Assembly (NCBI GenBank): GCA_947095585.1
Contig: OX352761.1
Location: forward strand, 91,508,833-91,572,832
Direction of reading: 5' to 3'
DNA length: 64,000 nucleotides
DNA from: Nephrocerus scutellatus
Lineage: Eukaryota > Arthropoda > Insecta > Diptera > Pipunculidae
Both the position numbers and the translations under genes were made by a program. The notes under the pieces were generated by a model, which was given only the letters and a program-made list of their open reading frames with translations, searched no databases and was not told where the DNA came from. Shown in pieces: positions 21,660-32,562 of the stretch; the first letter of the stretch is position 1; the number at the start of each line of letters is the position of its first letter.

Positions 21660-21745
21660 AGAAATTTTATTGTAACGACCCAACCCTTGCCTCAGAACCC
21701 TGGTCACGCTGAGTTTACCCCCGCTGGGAAAACTCCGTTACAATA
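21660..21745. other. TGTAACG...CGTTACA segment, possible LTR end
   Basis: An approximately 72-bp segment begins TGTAACGACCC and ends AAAACTCCGTTACA, so its termini are inverted and start TG / end CA as in LTRs. With the AATAAA-bearing module at 19260-19410 it could be the 3' end of a solo LTR swollen by satellites. This is speculative. Confidence 0.3.
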
Positions 21746-22085
21746 TGTGTATAAAATTTGAAGAAAATCGGGTAAATTTTGTAAAATATTTGTATGAGAG
21801 CCACTCGGGCCTCGGGATCACGATTTAATAATGTTGTCATCGGATGTATGCATGTGTAAAAAATTTCAATGAAATCGGAATCGGAAAGTGCGTTAAAAAT
21901 TTATCGCAAGATTCCACGACAAACAAATAATCAAACAAACAAACAAACACACGCTAAGTTTATATAGAGAATTTAAAAACAACCCTTAAAAATTTAAATT
22001 TTTCATGTAAATTCCCTAATTGGAGATACAAATGTGTGCAAATTTGAATTAAATCGGAAAGTTAAATATAGAGAATTTCAAGCGC
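21744..22085 (-). mobile_element. Minisatellite Helitron-like element, minus-strand copy
   Basis: Shows the family head on the minus strand (AAATTCTCTATATAAACTTA with GCGTGTGTTTG), the body with AAATCGG and the GGGCC-like block, and, just beyond the head, the family tail (AAAAACAACCC, AAATTTAAATTTTTCATG). Tail and head of two units therefore abut, as in tandem or nested copies. Confidence 0.6.
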
Positions 22086-22411
22086 TTATCGCTGCTATTT
22101 AACTGTATCGAAATATTTTGTGTGATTTACAAAAACACTTCGTTTTGTCCAATATTCATTGCCCCTGGCTCTTAGGGCATTAGAAAACTGGTCAAAAGTT
22201 TTCTTTTCTTCTCTATAGCTGGCCACCATTGGTCGTACAACATCTGTGTTTAGCCAGAGAGCCATTCTTAGTTGAAAGTCTCATTCCTTCCCAAGGGTTT
22301 TACTTTTGGCATAGAGGGCTTGCGCATTCTTTCTTAGCTCTGAATTCTATGTTAGCCTTCCAGCCAAGAAATATTGCAGCTGCCGATGTTAGCATGAATA
22401 ATCCTGCTACC

Positions 22412-22633
22412 GAACATGGTTTTGATACATTACGTTAGGAAGGGCTCCGCTCCTGACTGGGTAGGAGCTTGCTGAATGGCCTCAATGCGAACATTGTTAA
22501 AAATTCCTGGTTAGCGTAAGATTGAACATGGTTTTGATCCATTACGTTAAGAAGGGCTCCGCTCCTGACTGGGTAGGAGCTTGCTGAATGGCCTCAATGC
22601 GAACATAAATAAATGTTCCTGGTTAGCATAAAC
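22412..22633. repeat. 112-bp tandem duplication
   Basis: GAACATGGTTTTGAT begins at 22412 and again at 22524. The two units differ at a few positions, for instance ATACATT versus ATCCATT, and both contain GGGCTCCGCTCCTGACTGGG and TAGGAGCTTGCTGAATGGCC. No coding meaning is visible. Confidence 0.85.
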
Positions 22634-22729
22634 TCTTTGTCAATCGTTTGCACTACCTCATAGAGGACCGTTTCTGTGGACTTGCTTTTGAGAATTTGCA
22701 CGCTTGTAATGCTTAGCACAGGGTGGGCG

Positions 22730-23555
22730 TTATGAAATCAGGGAGAGAAAAAGATAAGATGTCTATGCCCGCGTGTCTTAAATGACTGCAGGTTATACAA
22801 ATGCGGGAACACAGAGTCGGGAAATTCATTCCACATTATTATTGTGCGGCTTAAAAAAAGTAATCTCTGAATTGGTCGAGGAACGGGTGTTACGGACGGG
22901 TTCGAAAATGGGCGGGGTGCATCTAGATATTTATTTTAAACACCTCTTGTGGAAAAAGCGATAATACAGTGACAAGCAGGAAACATTCCTACGATGTTCA
23001 AGCGATTCGATTTTTTTCGCGATATTTACGTCACCAATAAGTTTTATCGCTCGGTTCTGAATTCTGTCTAGTAGACGTAATGTGGTCTTGGGGGCACCTG
23101 CACAAACAATAGAGTTGTATTCAAGCTTAGGGCGAATATATGCCTTGTAAATAGTAGTCATATCTGAAGGAGTGAAGTACATCTTGCACCGTTTTAATAC
23201 ACCTAAACATTATGCATCATTCTTGGCGATGGCAAATATGTGGTCGTTCCAACGAAGCTTGTTGTTGACGCAAATACCGAGAATTGCGAGTTTTTCAGTT
23301 TCTTTGATGCAAGATCCATTCATGGATAATGGTATTATGTTGTCCCCACCTTGTTGTGCTGTCAAGGTCAGAATTTAACATACGTTGTTGTTCAAGTTCC
23401 ACTTGTGACGTAGAGGGGCGTACAGAAAGCGTGAAATCATATGAAATGTTAAGAGCATTGCGGTGAACTTTGGATTTGAATACGTCCAATACGACCTGAA
23501 TTTAACGGTCAGAAAGGTAGTTACTAGCGCATCAAGCAGGGCCTTATGCGCGTAG
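22730..23555 (-). pseudogene. Jockey/CR1-type RT C-terminal fragment
   Basis: On the minus strand: NYLSDR near 23530, LDSTTRWGQHN, LSMNGSCIKETEKLAILGIC, VNNKLRWNDHIF, then MYFTPSDMTTIYKAYIRP with KLEYNSIVCAGAPKTTLRLLD (about 23060-23182) and SLEHRRNVSCLSLYYRFFH (about 22950-23010). This is the thumb and C-terminal domain typical of CR1/Jockey-type RTs, close to the fragments at 46925-48245 and 50338-51477. Stops and frameshifts interrupt it, and the YADD box is absent. Confidence 0.85.
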
Positions 23556-25490
23556 ATACCTCAATACTTGAGGGGCTTCGAATCATTGCCTGATGGGGTG
23601 ATCTAGAATGCTCTGCAGAGCCTTTAGAAAGTTCGATGAGAGACTGATAGTCCTTCGCTAACTTCTTCCTACTTTGGGTATGAAAACCACCCAAACTCCT
23701 TTCCATCTGCGGGGAACATAGCTTATTAAATAAATAATAAAAATAAAATCTTCATTAGCCAGAAGGTCTACAGTTCCAGTAACTTATGTAGCATAATTGG
23801 TTTTATGCCATCTAGTCCGGGAAATTTATAAAATTTATGTCCAGGAGAGCTTTCCTGAGTTATGATGTTATTATCTACACCCCGTGGAACTGAATGCTTA
23901 CTTATGAATACTTTCCAAACTTCCTGTGCAGCGGTCTCTGCAGGTAGGAAAGTGTGCATTGGTAAAAAGAGCTAGGTATTCTGTTATCGATGCCATCAGA
24001 TACAGTCCGGTTTTTTTAATGAATGTCGGAAAGGTGCTCTCCTTGGACAGGATCTCTTGGTGATTTCAGAAGTCCATCCAGGTGCGATTCCTGGCTTCTT
24101 TTATGGCTCTATTTTAGATTTTCAGGCAATCTTTGATTTGAAAATTTACCTAGTCATCCTCGTGAGTTTCGCTTAGATCTTCGGTCAAACATGGAGGGTA
24201 AAGTTTTTTGCCACGACTGGTTGCCTTAATGTCCATGTTCGTGGATTTCTCACGCTTCAATATAACTATCCAATTCCTCAGTCATAGCTATTTCAATATT
24301 GGGTATTAATTTTAACTAAATGATAATGAGAGCTCTTATAAATTTGCCCTTTTTGGACTCGAGGGTTGGCAATGGAGTGGAGTGCTGAATATGTGTGTAA
24401 ATTTATACCATGTGTTTAGTTGGTGAATGTTTATCTCTTTTTTGAGTCTGGTAGGTGGCGTTAGAGTCGAGATATTTTTAAATATGTGTATTACTAATGT
24501 ACAAAAGCGTTAGTAACAAAGCCATATATAAATCATATGTTCGTTTGGCACTCCGATGAGTTTATATTTTTATGACCTGGTAGGTGGCGCTAGAATTGAG
24601 ATATTATCACGCCTAAGCCACTAGACATATTGAAGCAATATTACACTATATGTTTATTCCGCGCTTCAATAAATTTATGTTTTTTTACCCCGGTAAGTGG
24701 CGCTTGGTTAGTAATTTTTTCATTTTAAAAAAAACAGTGTTGTGAAGCAAGTTTTGTCGTATTTCTTGATTATAGGCTATAAGAAATAGAAAATTTTAAT
24801 ATCAGCCACCGCGGTGGTAACAAGAAGAAGGCATTTGTTCATTTGTTTGGTTAGTGAAGAGCCCGGGAACATCCAGTATTTCTATACGTTTTGATAGTCT
24901 TGAGATTCAGGTCAAAAATTAGAGAGTAGATTACGATAACATCTTTCCAACCATTAAACAATAACGACTGTAAGCAGAGCAAAAGTTAGGACAGAGGAAA
25001 TGTTAAATGGTTTTTTCCTAAAAACACGATCTTGGATTACCGCTGTCTCTTTTATAAAAGAGGATTGTAGTCTCTGGATGGAAGACCATTGAAGTCATAG
25101 ATTCCGACCCAAGGCTCTTGTATAAGGACGATGTCTATGTTCTTCTTACATAGAAAGATCTGCAGATTTGTTGTTTCTGGATACTTGAAGAAGCATTAGC
25201 ATCCTTACTACTCTTCTGCTTTTTATTAAACTCATCTATCACCGTTAAACATTTGAGTTCATCCGCAGCGTCTCTTTTGTCAACATTACCAGTATGGTTA
25301 TGTTTTTCCCAAACACTGATGTAATTTGGTACCTCTGTTTCCATAGATCACCGGTGGTTTTCGTTATTTCGCTTTTAAGGCCGACGTCGACGACCTTAGG
25401 AATGGTTGTGTTTTTGCCGAGTCTGGTGCTCGCAATGCTCAGCTGTAAAGAACTATGGCTGGTACTCACGTTACTTTGATCCGCTGGCAT
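23556..25490 (-). pseudogene. R1/LOA/Jockey-like element: endonuclease and RT N-terminal remnants
   Basis: Read on the minus strand, an upstream frame (25490-25135) with no recognised domain is followed near 25130-25080 by DIVLIQEPWVG-like sequence, the start of an R1/LOA-type endonuclease. RT linker pieces follow from about 24150 (RAIKEARNRTWMDF) and HTFLPAETAAQEVWKVF to SPG-KFPGLDGIKPIMLHKLL-like sequence (about 23780-23830), and a VVFIPKVGRS-like RT motif near 23670. Stops are frequent. The clade call is tentative. The fragment joins the CR1-type fragment near 23555. Confidence 0.6.
24434..24710. repeat. Three spaced copies of a GGTAGGTGGCGCTAGA motif
   Basis: CTGGTAGGTGGCGTTAGAG (24448-24466), CTGGTAGGTGGCGCTAGAA (24577-24595) and CCGGTAAGTGGCGCTTGG (24690-24707), spaced about 130 and 112 bp and set in weakly similar AT-rich surroundings (TATTTTTATGACCTGG). 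The core AGGTGGCGC matches the known CTCF-binding core. Whether it is bound cannot be told from sequence. Confidence 0.55.
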
Positions 25491-26223
25491 CACCGTCTTT
25501 TGACTAGACGCAAAGAAATAATTTTCGGCTGCTCCGAGAAGAAGTCATTTGCCACAGAGGCCGACTAAGCGAAATGGTTCCTAGTTATATCTAAAATCGA
25601 TTTCGACACTGCTGAAGCATCCAGCAGATTCTTACTCGATACATAATAATGTAGTAATGGGGACGCAGATTTTTTTCAGGGATTGATGTTCGAACATTTT
25701 ACATACGCATACGTTAGAATTAATCTTACGAATACCTAGTAACAAAGGATCTTCACCTCCCATCTCAGATGGCGAGAATAAAATAGCTTTTTCAACGCCA
25801 TAAAAGCGGCTATTCCGTTTCATTTGGAAGACATTTGCACTAGTTATCTGTAAATTTTTTCGTCGCATCTTAGAGGGGTGCGAAATAGTATAACTTCGCA
25901 TTTTGAATGGCAAATATAAATGTTATACAGAATGCCCGAAGCTCATTGAATTTGCTTTGCAAATTTCTTTCAATTTTCTCGGCTCTCGAGCCGTGTACGT
26001 ACAGCATAATCTTGTAAGCATAAGCGAGGGACTCATTCATATACTTCAGCACTTCGGAAATAAAAATATTAAACAAAACTGGCGCCGTTATTGCGCCTTA
26101 TGGAAGATTCTTAGCGATATTTAAAACCATAAATGTCGTATTTTTATTATCTATTACCATAAATTTCCTCCCTCATATCATTGATGTAATCAATTTTACT
26201 AAGTGATGTGGAAATCCATATCT

Positions 26224-26508
26224 TATTATAATAGTAATAAGACCGTTGCGATCCAAGGCCTAACTTATCGCGACCATTTGTGTTGTGCATGTATATTTTT
26301 TCACACAAATGGAAGGGACCTACAATTTAACGCCGTATATAAAAGGCTAATTGAGAAGCTTTCCGTGACAAGTTATTACTCTCGAACATTTATCAGACAT
26401 TCGTGAGAGGTGGGACACCGTGAAAAATACTTTTGGTGTTACTGGGATTCGAGCCACGAGCCTCCTGCTCAGCAGCCATCCAGTTATCCACTGAACCACG
26501 GCGCCCAC
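26224..26508 (-). repeat. tRNA-derived SINE, full-length copy
   Basis: On the minus strand it begins GTGGGCGCCGTGGTTCAGTGG (tRNA-like 5' end and box A), then a box B-like GGCTCGAATCCC, a unique body with CACGGTGTCCCACCTC and CACGGAAAGCTTCTCAATT, and ends with GGTCTTATTACTATTATAA. The repeats AAATCCATATCT (26212-26223) and AAATACATATTT (26509-26520) look like a decayed 12-bp target duplication. About 285 bp. Transcription by RNA polymerase III from the internal promoter would be expected of an intact copy. Confidence 0.88.
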
Positions 26509-26596
26509 AAATACATATTTTACTGTTTTTTAAATCAGCGCTTCGATCCAAATCGTGTCAAAAGCTTTTTGAGATCTACTATAGAATATAGACAGG

Positions 26597-27788
26597 ATAT
26601 TTCTCCTCTATCCTTCAAGACAGGATAGCCACATTCGCTAATGGGATCATTGATCCATACCAGTGTGGCTTCATCCCAGGCAAATCAATAATTGATCAGA
26701 TTTACACTCTTAAACAGGTGATGGAAAAATGTCTAGAGTTTCAAAACTCACTACACCATCTTTTTTAAGACTTTAAAGCCGCCTATGATAGCATAGCCAG
26801 CGTAGAACTTTATAAAGCTTTGAGAGAGTTCGGCATCCCAAATAAACTGACACGACTATGTAGGTTGACCATGACCAATGTTATAAGCCAAGTAAAAATA
26901 TCCGGATCACTCTCAAGCCCATTCAACATCAATAACGGGCTCCGATAAGGGAATGGCCTGGCCTTCGTCGTCTTCCACATGTCGTTGGAGAAAGTGATCC
27001 GAGACTCTGACGTAACGGCGAGAGGAACAATCCTCTATAAGTCCATTCAGATACTGGCTTACGCAGACAATATTGACATCGTTAGTAGAAACCGAAGAGC
27101 TGTACAGGAAGCTTTCATCCAGATAGAGCAGGCGGCACGAAATCTGGGGCTGCACATAAATGAAAGCAAAACAAATTACATGGTGGCCACGTCTGCGAGT
27201 AGAAGATCCAACATTGGTTCCCCAATTAAAATAGTGGAGCGCGAATTTGACGTAGTGCAATCCTTTAACTATATCGGTTCAAATGTAGCAGCCGATCACA
27301 GCATGGAACCAGAAATACGGGCACGGTTGCTTAAAGCCAGCAAAGCCAACTATAGTCTGTAAAGACTCTTCAAATCCGGGAATTTAACCATAACATCCAA
27401 GCTGCTGGTAAATAAGACTATATATAAGTACTTACATGTGGATCCGAGACTTGGGTGCATAGCAAAAAGCATTCTGACCTCTTAACCGCGTTCGAGAGAA
27501 AAATCTTATGGAAAATTGTTGGCCCGTATCTGAGGAAGGACGATTCCGGAGACTTTATAATGATGAGGTATTCGAGCGTTACCGCGATGTCGACATCGTG
27601 AAGAAAATTAAACTCGGTGGCTCCGGTGGGCAGGACACCTTGCTCGTATGAGCGAACAGGATCCTGCTCGAAAAGTCCTTTGCGGTAGGATTTATGGAAC
27701 ACGACAGCGAGGCCGGCCAAGCCTAGGCTGGAAGGATGGCATAGACCAGGACCGAACACCGGGTGTAGCGCCAAATATGATGATGATG
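26597..27788 (+). pseudogene. RTE-type retrotransposon, 5'-truncated, RT with YADN
   Basis: Starts in the RT at FSSILQDRIA-like sequence and runs to the ATG microsatellite tail, bounded by ATAGACAGG at 26588-26596 and 27789-27797 (9-bp target duplication). The longest frame (26979-27362) reads SLEKVIRDSDVTARGTILY, KSIQILAYADNIDIVSR and LGLHINESKTNYMVATSASR, covering RT motifs C and D. The catalytic YADD is YADN here, so the active site is lost. The preceding motif B contains a stop (NGLR followed by TAA). The C-terminal tail SEQDPARKVLCGRIYGTRQR is intact at 27648-27717. Confidence 0.9.
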
Positions 27789-27839
27789 ATAGACAGGCAG
27801 CTATATTCCTCTAAACATTCTGAAGCCAATTGACACCTG

Positions 27840-30800
27840 AAATCTAGGAGAAGGAAATATTATGCAGTTTGGAGAAAAACTTATATATTCAAAACATTTT
27901 TCAGCTTATACCATGAAATGTAAAAAATAAACTTTTGTGGCATTAGAAACTTGTCATAATTTTCCATTCCATCCATTAGATATAGGTTCATTAGTTAATT
28001 GCTCATTTATTAGAATGCACATTTTTGTACAAAATATTTTTATAAAAATTTGTTTTTATTTAAAAATTATGTAAGTTTGATTGTAGCTGCGCCGAGTTTC
28101 TTTCAAACTGAAATTCAAATTTGTAAAATCAGTTGACGATGAAATAATGACATGTTTTTCTGCTCATTAGGAATTCGTACGAGTAAGTGTGGATCCGAAT
28201 GCAAATGGCATCGTCTGCATACTAATTGTTCAATTTCCGAATTAAATCCAAATCAATTACACACAAGAGCAGACTCATTCTGTAGTGTCCAAGCTTATCC
28301 GCAGAGTATTTCCTTTGAATTACGGTTCAATTAGAAACTCGAGAAAATCAAAACCAAAGTATACATATGCAAGTGTCTATATAAAATCATTCGTTATCAG
28401 AGTACGACCAACACAGCCACACGAAAACAAGATTTCCCTTTCAATTTAGATGACCATTTGTGCGGTTTGCGCATTTCGAAAGGTTTGAGTTGAATTAACT
28501 GTTTAAATAGACGAAACCCGGACTGACCAACTATTACCATGCTTTCATGATCGAGTTAACTCAGGTTTTTGTGCATGCAAACGAAAATTAGAGTTGAGTA
28601 TCATTAAACCCAAATGAACTTAACGAAACTAGTGCAACTAAGTAAGGTTCATCTAAAATTTTATTTTTTGTTTTCTGCTTTTTAGTAGTTATCAGTGAAA
28701 TCAAAATGGCGATAACCCTACTCTACTTGTTCTTGAAAACATTAAGGTTTTGTACCTCCATGTTTTAAATTCAACGAAACAAACTCATTTTTACTCAGTA
28801 CTGTTAATTTATAATAAATTACGTTTAGCCATACTTTCTACCATTTCAGTTCAATTAAGTTATAACTTATTGAAAATTATTGAAAAAAGCTTTTTCATGT
28901 TGTATAACTGAGGATTTAGAGCTTAGAACGGATATAACTCATAGCTACCTCAAGGAAATGCGTGCTATACCTTACCGCGTTGACACGTTGCCTGTATTTA
29001 TACGGTCGGTTTTAGCCGAGTAAAGTCACACTGAGAGTGTACTTTCCATACCAGTTAAAAAACTCATTTAGCACATGATTTATGAGTGATACCAAGGACT
29101 CATTTTAAAAACTCTGGGAGAGTAAAATTCTCGCACTCCTACAACTCTGTAATAAAAAAAACTATTTCCCCTAAAACTATTCATCCAACAGCGCAATTTT
29201 TTGACTACCACCAAACACACATCAATTCAACCACTACAAACAATAGTAAACGTTAGTTTTCAATGAGAAAGAAAAGCTGGAGAGTAAACTACCCTTCACT
29301 GGGTCAACTGAGTCATTTAATTCACCCACAAACTTCACAATGTTTCAAAATAAATGAATAGGACTCGGTCTATGTTGGTAAAGCTTTCTCGTTACATGCA
29401 TGACACTAAAACACGCTAGTTAACATCGTTTGTTTTATCTCCCTCGCACTACATTCAAGAGAGGACTTCTATCTTTAACAGCACGGATACCAATAGCTGA
29501 TAAAGAATTCATCGAAAAATTGTACAATACTACGATTGAGCGAGCGAGCGCACATATTATGCAAACAACGACTACTAGCGGCCGACGACGACGTCTCGAC
29601 AACACTCACTCACTATGCAGGAATGTATGATTTTTACCCAATCAGTGTGATTAGTATAGGAGCAGTTGTGCACTGTGAAAGAGTGAAAACACAGCGACGG
29701 CAGTGATCCTTAAATTTTTCTCGGTTGGTAGTGGTTCTTATATTATTTTTTTTCTGTTTCCTTATTCACACTAACTAAACTCTAGCTAACTTACTAATTC
29801 TGCTGTTCTATATATATAAACTGTTCGATTGGTTGGTTGTTTTTTTTCTTCTTATCCTGAGTTGTGTTTTGTGTGGTTCGTTCTTACTTATAATAAGAAA
29901 AAAAATAATAAAATATACATTTATTACATCCTTAGAGCATTGTCAATTTTTCTGTTTTCTGATTTTGTTGCTCTGTTGTTCGTTTTTTGTGTTTCTTCGA
30001 TGTGTTATTGTCAATATGCTATTAGCTGAAATTAAACCGTCGCATCAACCACAAAAGATCATGCGAAAAATACCAAGATACACAACCCAACGTGAACGTG
30101 TCGCTCGCTGTAGAATAATTTAGTTCAGTTAACTTTTCCTTTTTCCACCTATAAAACCGTAACCGATTGTGCCGTTGTGTTAAACTCACACCACACTACA
30201 CATCCATGACTGGGAAGCAAACCAACATGAAAACGTCCTACAATAAATAATAAAAAGTAAATCACTCAAACAAAGCAAATTCCGTTAGTACCTTTTTTGA
30301 AATTCTAATCGAATTATTTTCTTTATTCTTTCATAAATAGATGCACACACACACACTCTTGCACAAGTTTGCACTACAGCGAAAACATTTAATCTAATTG
30401 TGCACAACAAATAATTTTTATGAGCAATTTAATTGAAAAAAAATTCACAGGAATTTTATTATAATATTTAAAACTTAGCTTTTTTGAAGTCACTCAAACT
30501 TACGATCCAAATCTAAAATAAGTGTTTAAAGTCGTGCACATGTTTAAAATGTTCCCTCTAACTCGAATATGTATTACATTCCATATAGAAGTATAAGTTT
30601 GCCTTACTGGAGATTTGAATAAGTTTTGTTAAAAAACATTTCATTGCATTGCAAGTTTATATGTGATTTTTTATAGATAAATTAATTTTGCTGCACATTT
30701 AAAATTTCCATAGCTTAAGAGTGTCTGCGAGAGAGTTTCAAAGTTTTAGGATGCAGTAATATCAGAAGACATCTCAACATCTGAAGATGTATGTTTTGTT

Positions 30801-30900
30801 TGACTTTTTTTAAATTAAAAAAAAAATAACGAGTTTTCCCTTTCTTTATTATTAAAAAAATTTAATAGCTATTTTCAATTAACATTCTTATCTTATCGTT
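27840..30900. other. AT-rich DNA, possibly host intergenic or intronic; nothing certain
   Basis: About 3 kb with no transposon fragment that I can recognise, unusual for this window. Around 29540-29700 the sequence is richer in GC, with CGAGCGAGCGAGCGC-like repeats, CGACGACGACG, an initiator-like CAATCAGTGTG (near 29640) and a GTGAAAACACAGCGACGGC stretch that resembles fly 5' untranslated DNA. No coding frame starts after it with recognisable content. A host promoter is possible but unproven. Frames near 29829-30123 are hydrophobic by composition only. Confidence 0.35.
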
Positions 30901-30943
30901 TGTGCACGAAATGTATGTCTTATCCCTTCCTGTCATTATTATT

Positions 30944-31105
30944 GTTTATTATTACAAATATTGAATATTGGTATTTATCCAGAAAGGTAATTTTCCTTGA
31001 CGTTATACTAATCATTTTTAATTTGTTTATTATTACAAATATTGAATATTGGTATTTATCCAGAAAGGTAATTTTCCTTGACGTTATACTAATCATTTTT
31101 AATTT
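30944..31105. repeat. Exact 81-bp tandem duplication
   Basis: The 81 bp at 30944-31024 are repeated, with no difference that I could find, at 31025-31105. Each unit contains GAATATTGGTATTTATCC and TTTTCCTTGACG. Because 81 is divisible by three, open frames on both strands carry a duplicated peptide; this is not evidence of coding. Confidence 0.93.
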
Positions 31106-32547
31106 TTTGTTCTGCCTCAAAGTATAGCGCAGAATATACTTTAATGTTTTTTTTTCATATCATAGTATTGTTTGCATTGCGCCTAATCGCTATTTTTTAT
31201 CAAAACCAAGTAAATATTTTAGTACTGACAGATTTAGCATACTCCCGCTACATTAGACTCTGTATATATTTTTTTCAGAAGCTACATGTGACACTACATC
31301 AGTATCTTAAAAAACGTGAAAAGTGCAAATAGAAAGAAGTTCAGAATTATACAAATTACTCTAAGTCAAATATTTATCGAATAATATATAATAATAACCA
31401 TAGTCACATCCGACCTAACCAAACGATCTGCAGGTATGTCACTCTTGTAGCTTTTAACATATTTTTCAAATGTTTAACTTTTATCAGCAAAAATCTTAAA
31501 AGCGTGTATTAAGCCGCTATACTACCTATATTATATTATATAATCGAATAATACACTGCCTCCATTGATGTGTGCCTAAAACGATAGTAGATAAATAACA
31601 CAAATAAAAATGTATATTAAAAATTGATTATTTTCCTCGTCAGGAGTATGCTGGTATAGTATAGTTGGCTTCGACAAATTTCAAAAGGACATACAAACTT
31701 CTACAATTGAGGTATATGCGCCGTTCCTACACCATGGCGCTGCCGTGGCGAGGGGAATATTCATATTCATTCATGTTGCTGTTGTCTATGCTGTTCTCCG
31801 CTATATATATATATATATATATAACGGTATATTGCCAACAATAATTGTTGGCAATTTTCCAATTTTCAGCAATTTTATCATTCTGCGTGGTAGGTACATT
31901 TTTCATTCCATTCCTTTTTCGTGGACTATACAGTTTTATTCAAGGGGATACATATCTTGCATCATGTAATCGTAAATTTATTAAATACATTTTGAAAAAC
32001 TCTCCAAACTGCCCCCACATTCTACAAAGGATTTATAAAAACTAAACAATACCTTCTGAAGTCTGTCATTGGTATCCTAGTTAAAGTATTTTTTGTACGT
32101 GGTATTCCGAAAAATTTTCCTTACTTACTGCGAGTATGTAAGCTGAATAAAAGAAGAATTCATTGAATATTCATTTGGATGATCATAAATCCATAGAGTG
32201 AAACGATACCCTATTAGGCCATTTAAGAGTCACACGTTAACTCTTCAAGTGTCACAATTCTTATAAAGAAAAAAGTAGTAGCACTTCTGTAGAAGCTTAC
32301 TAGGGTATCCTTAACTGAACTTAACCCTTACCTTTATTTGCAAACGACAAAACAACTACGATTTCAAAATTTCTATTATCATAATTAGGCTCTAGAAACG
32401 GTATACGATGCCAGCCCCGGCAAGATATCCTTCCACTTGTCACGATTTCAAGCAGATGTCATCTAACTATTGACATTCCTTAACATCGGCCATCCTGGTC
32501 GCAAAGTAATTTCCAAAAGGGTCCTCTTCATTTAAGTTAGAGGTCCT
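31106..32547. other. AT-rich DNA with a TA microsatellite; nothing else recognised
   Basis: A TA microsatellite lies at about 31801-31822. No transposon or gene signature was identified. Confidence 0.5.
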
Positions 32548-32562
32548 GGCGGCTGGAGCTAA

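Larger units (their letters stand above)
25600..27900 (-). pseudogene. Non-LTR retrotransposon RT fragment carrying nested SINE and RTE
   Basis: On the minus strand, SKAFDTIW-like sequence (RT motif A) lies just upstream and downstream of an RTE insertion (around 27800 and 26570). Motif B with GAITAPVLFNIFISEVLKYMN lies near 26040-26100, followed by HGSRAEKIERNLQSKFNELR and a KTE-like region to about 25640. The catalytic YADD has decayed to YAYK. Between motif A and B a SINE (26224-26508) is inserted, and at motif A an RTE copy (26597-27788). This is the oldest layer of a three-element nest. Confidence 0.7.

Noticed and set aside
21673..21745. Complete LTR at TGTAACG...CGTTACA
   Set aside because: At about 72 bp it is too short for an LTR and has no internal promoter or polyadenylation signal; kept only as a possible LTR end.
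30900..31127. Duplicated-peptide open frames on both strands
   Set aside because: They follow from an 81-bp duplication divisible by three; composition is AT-driven.
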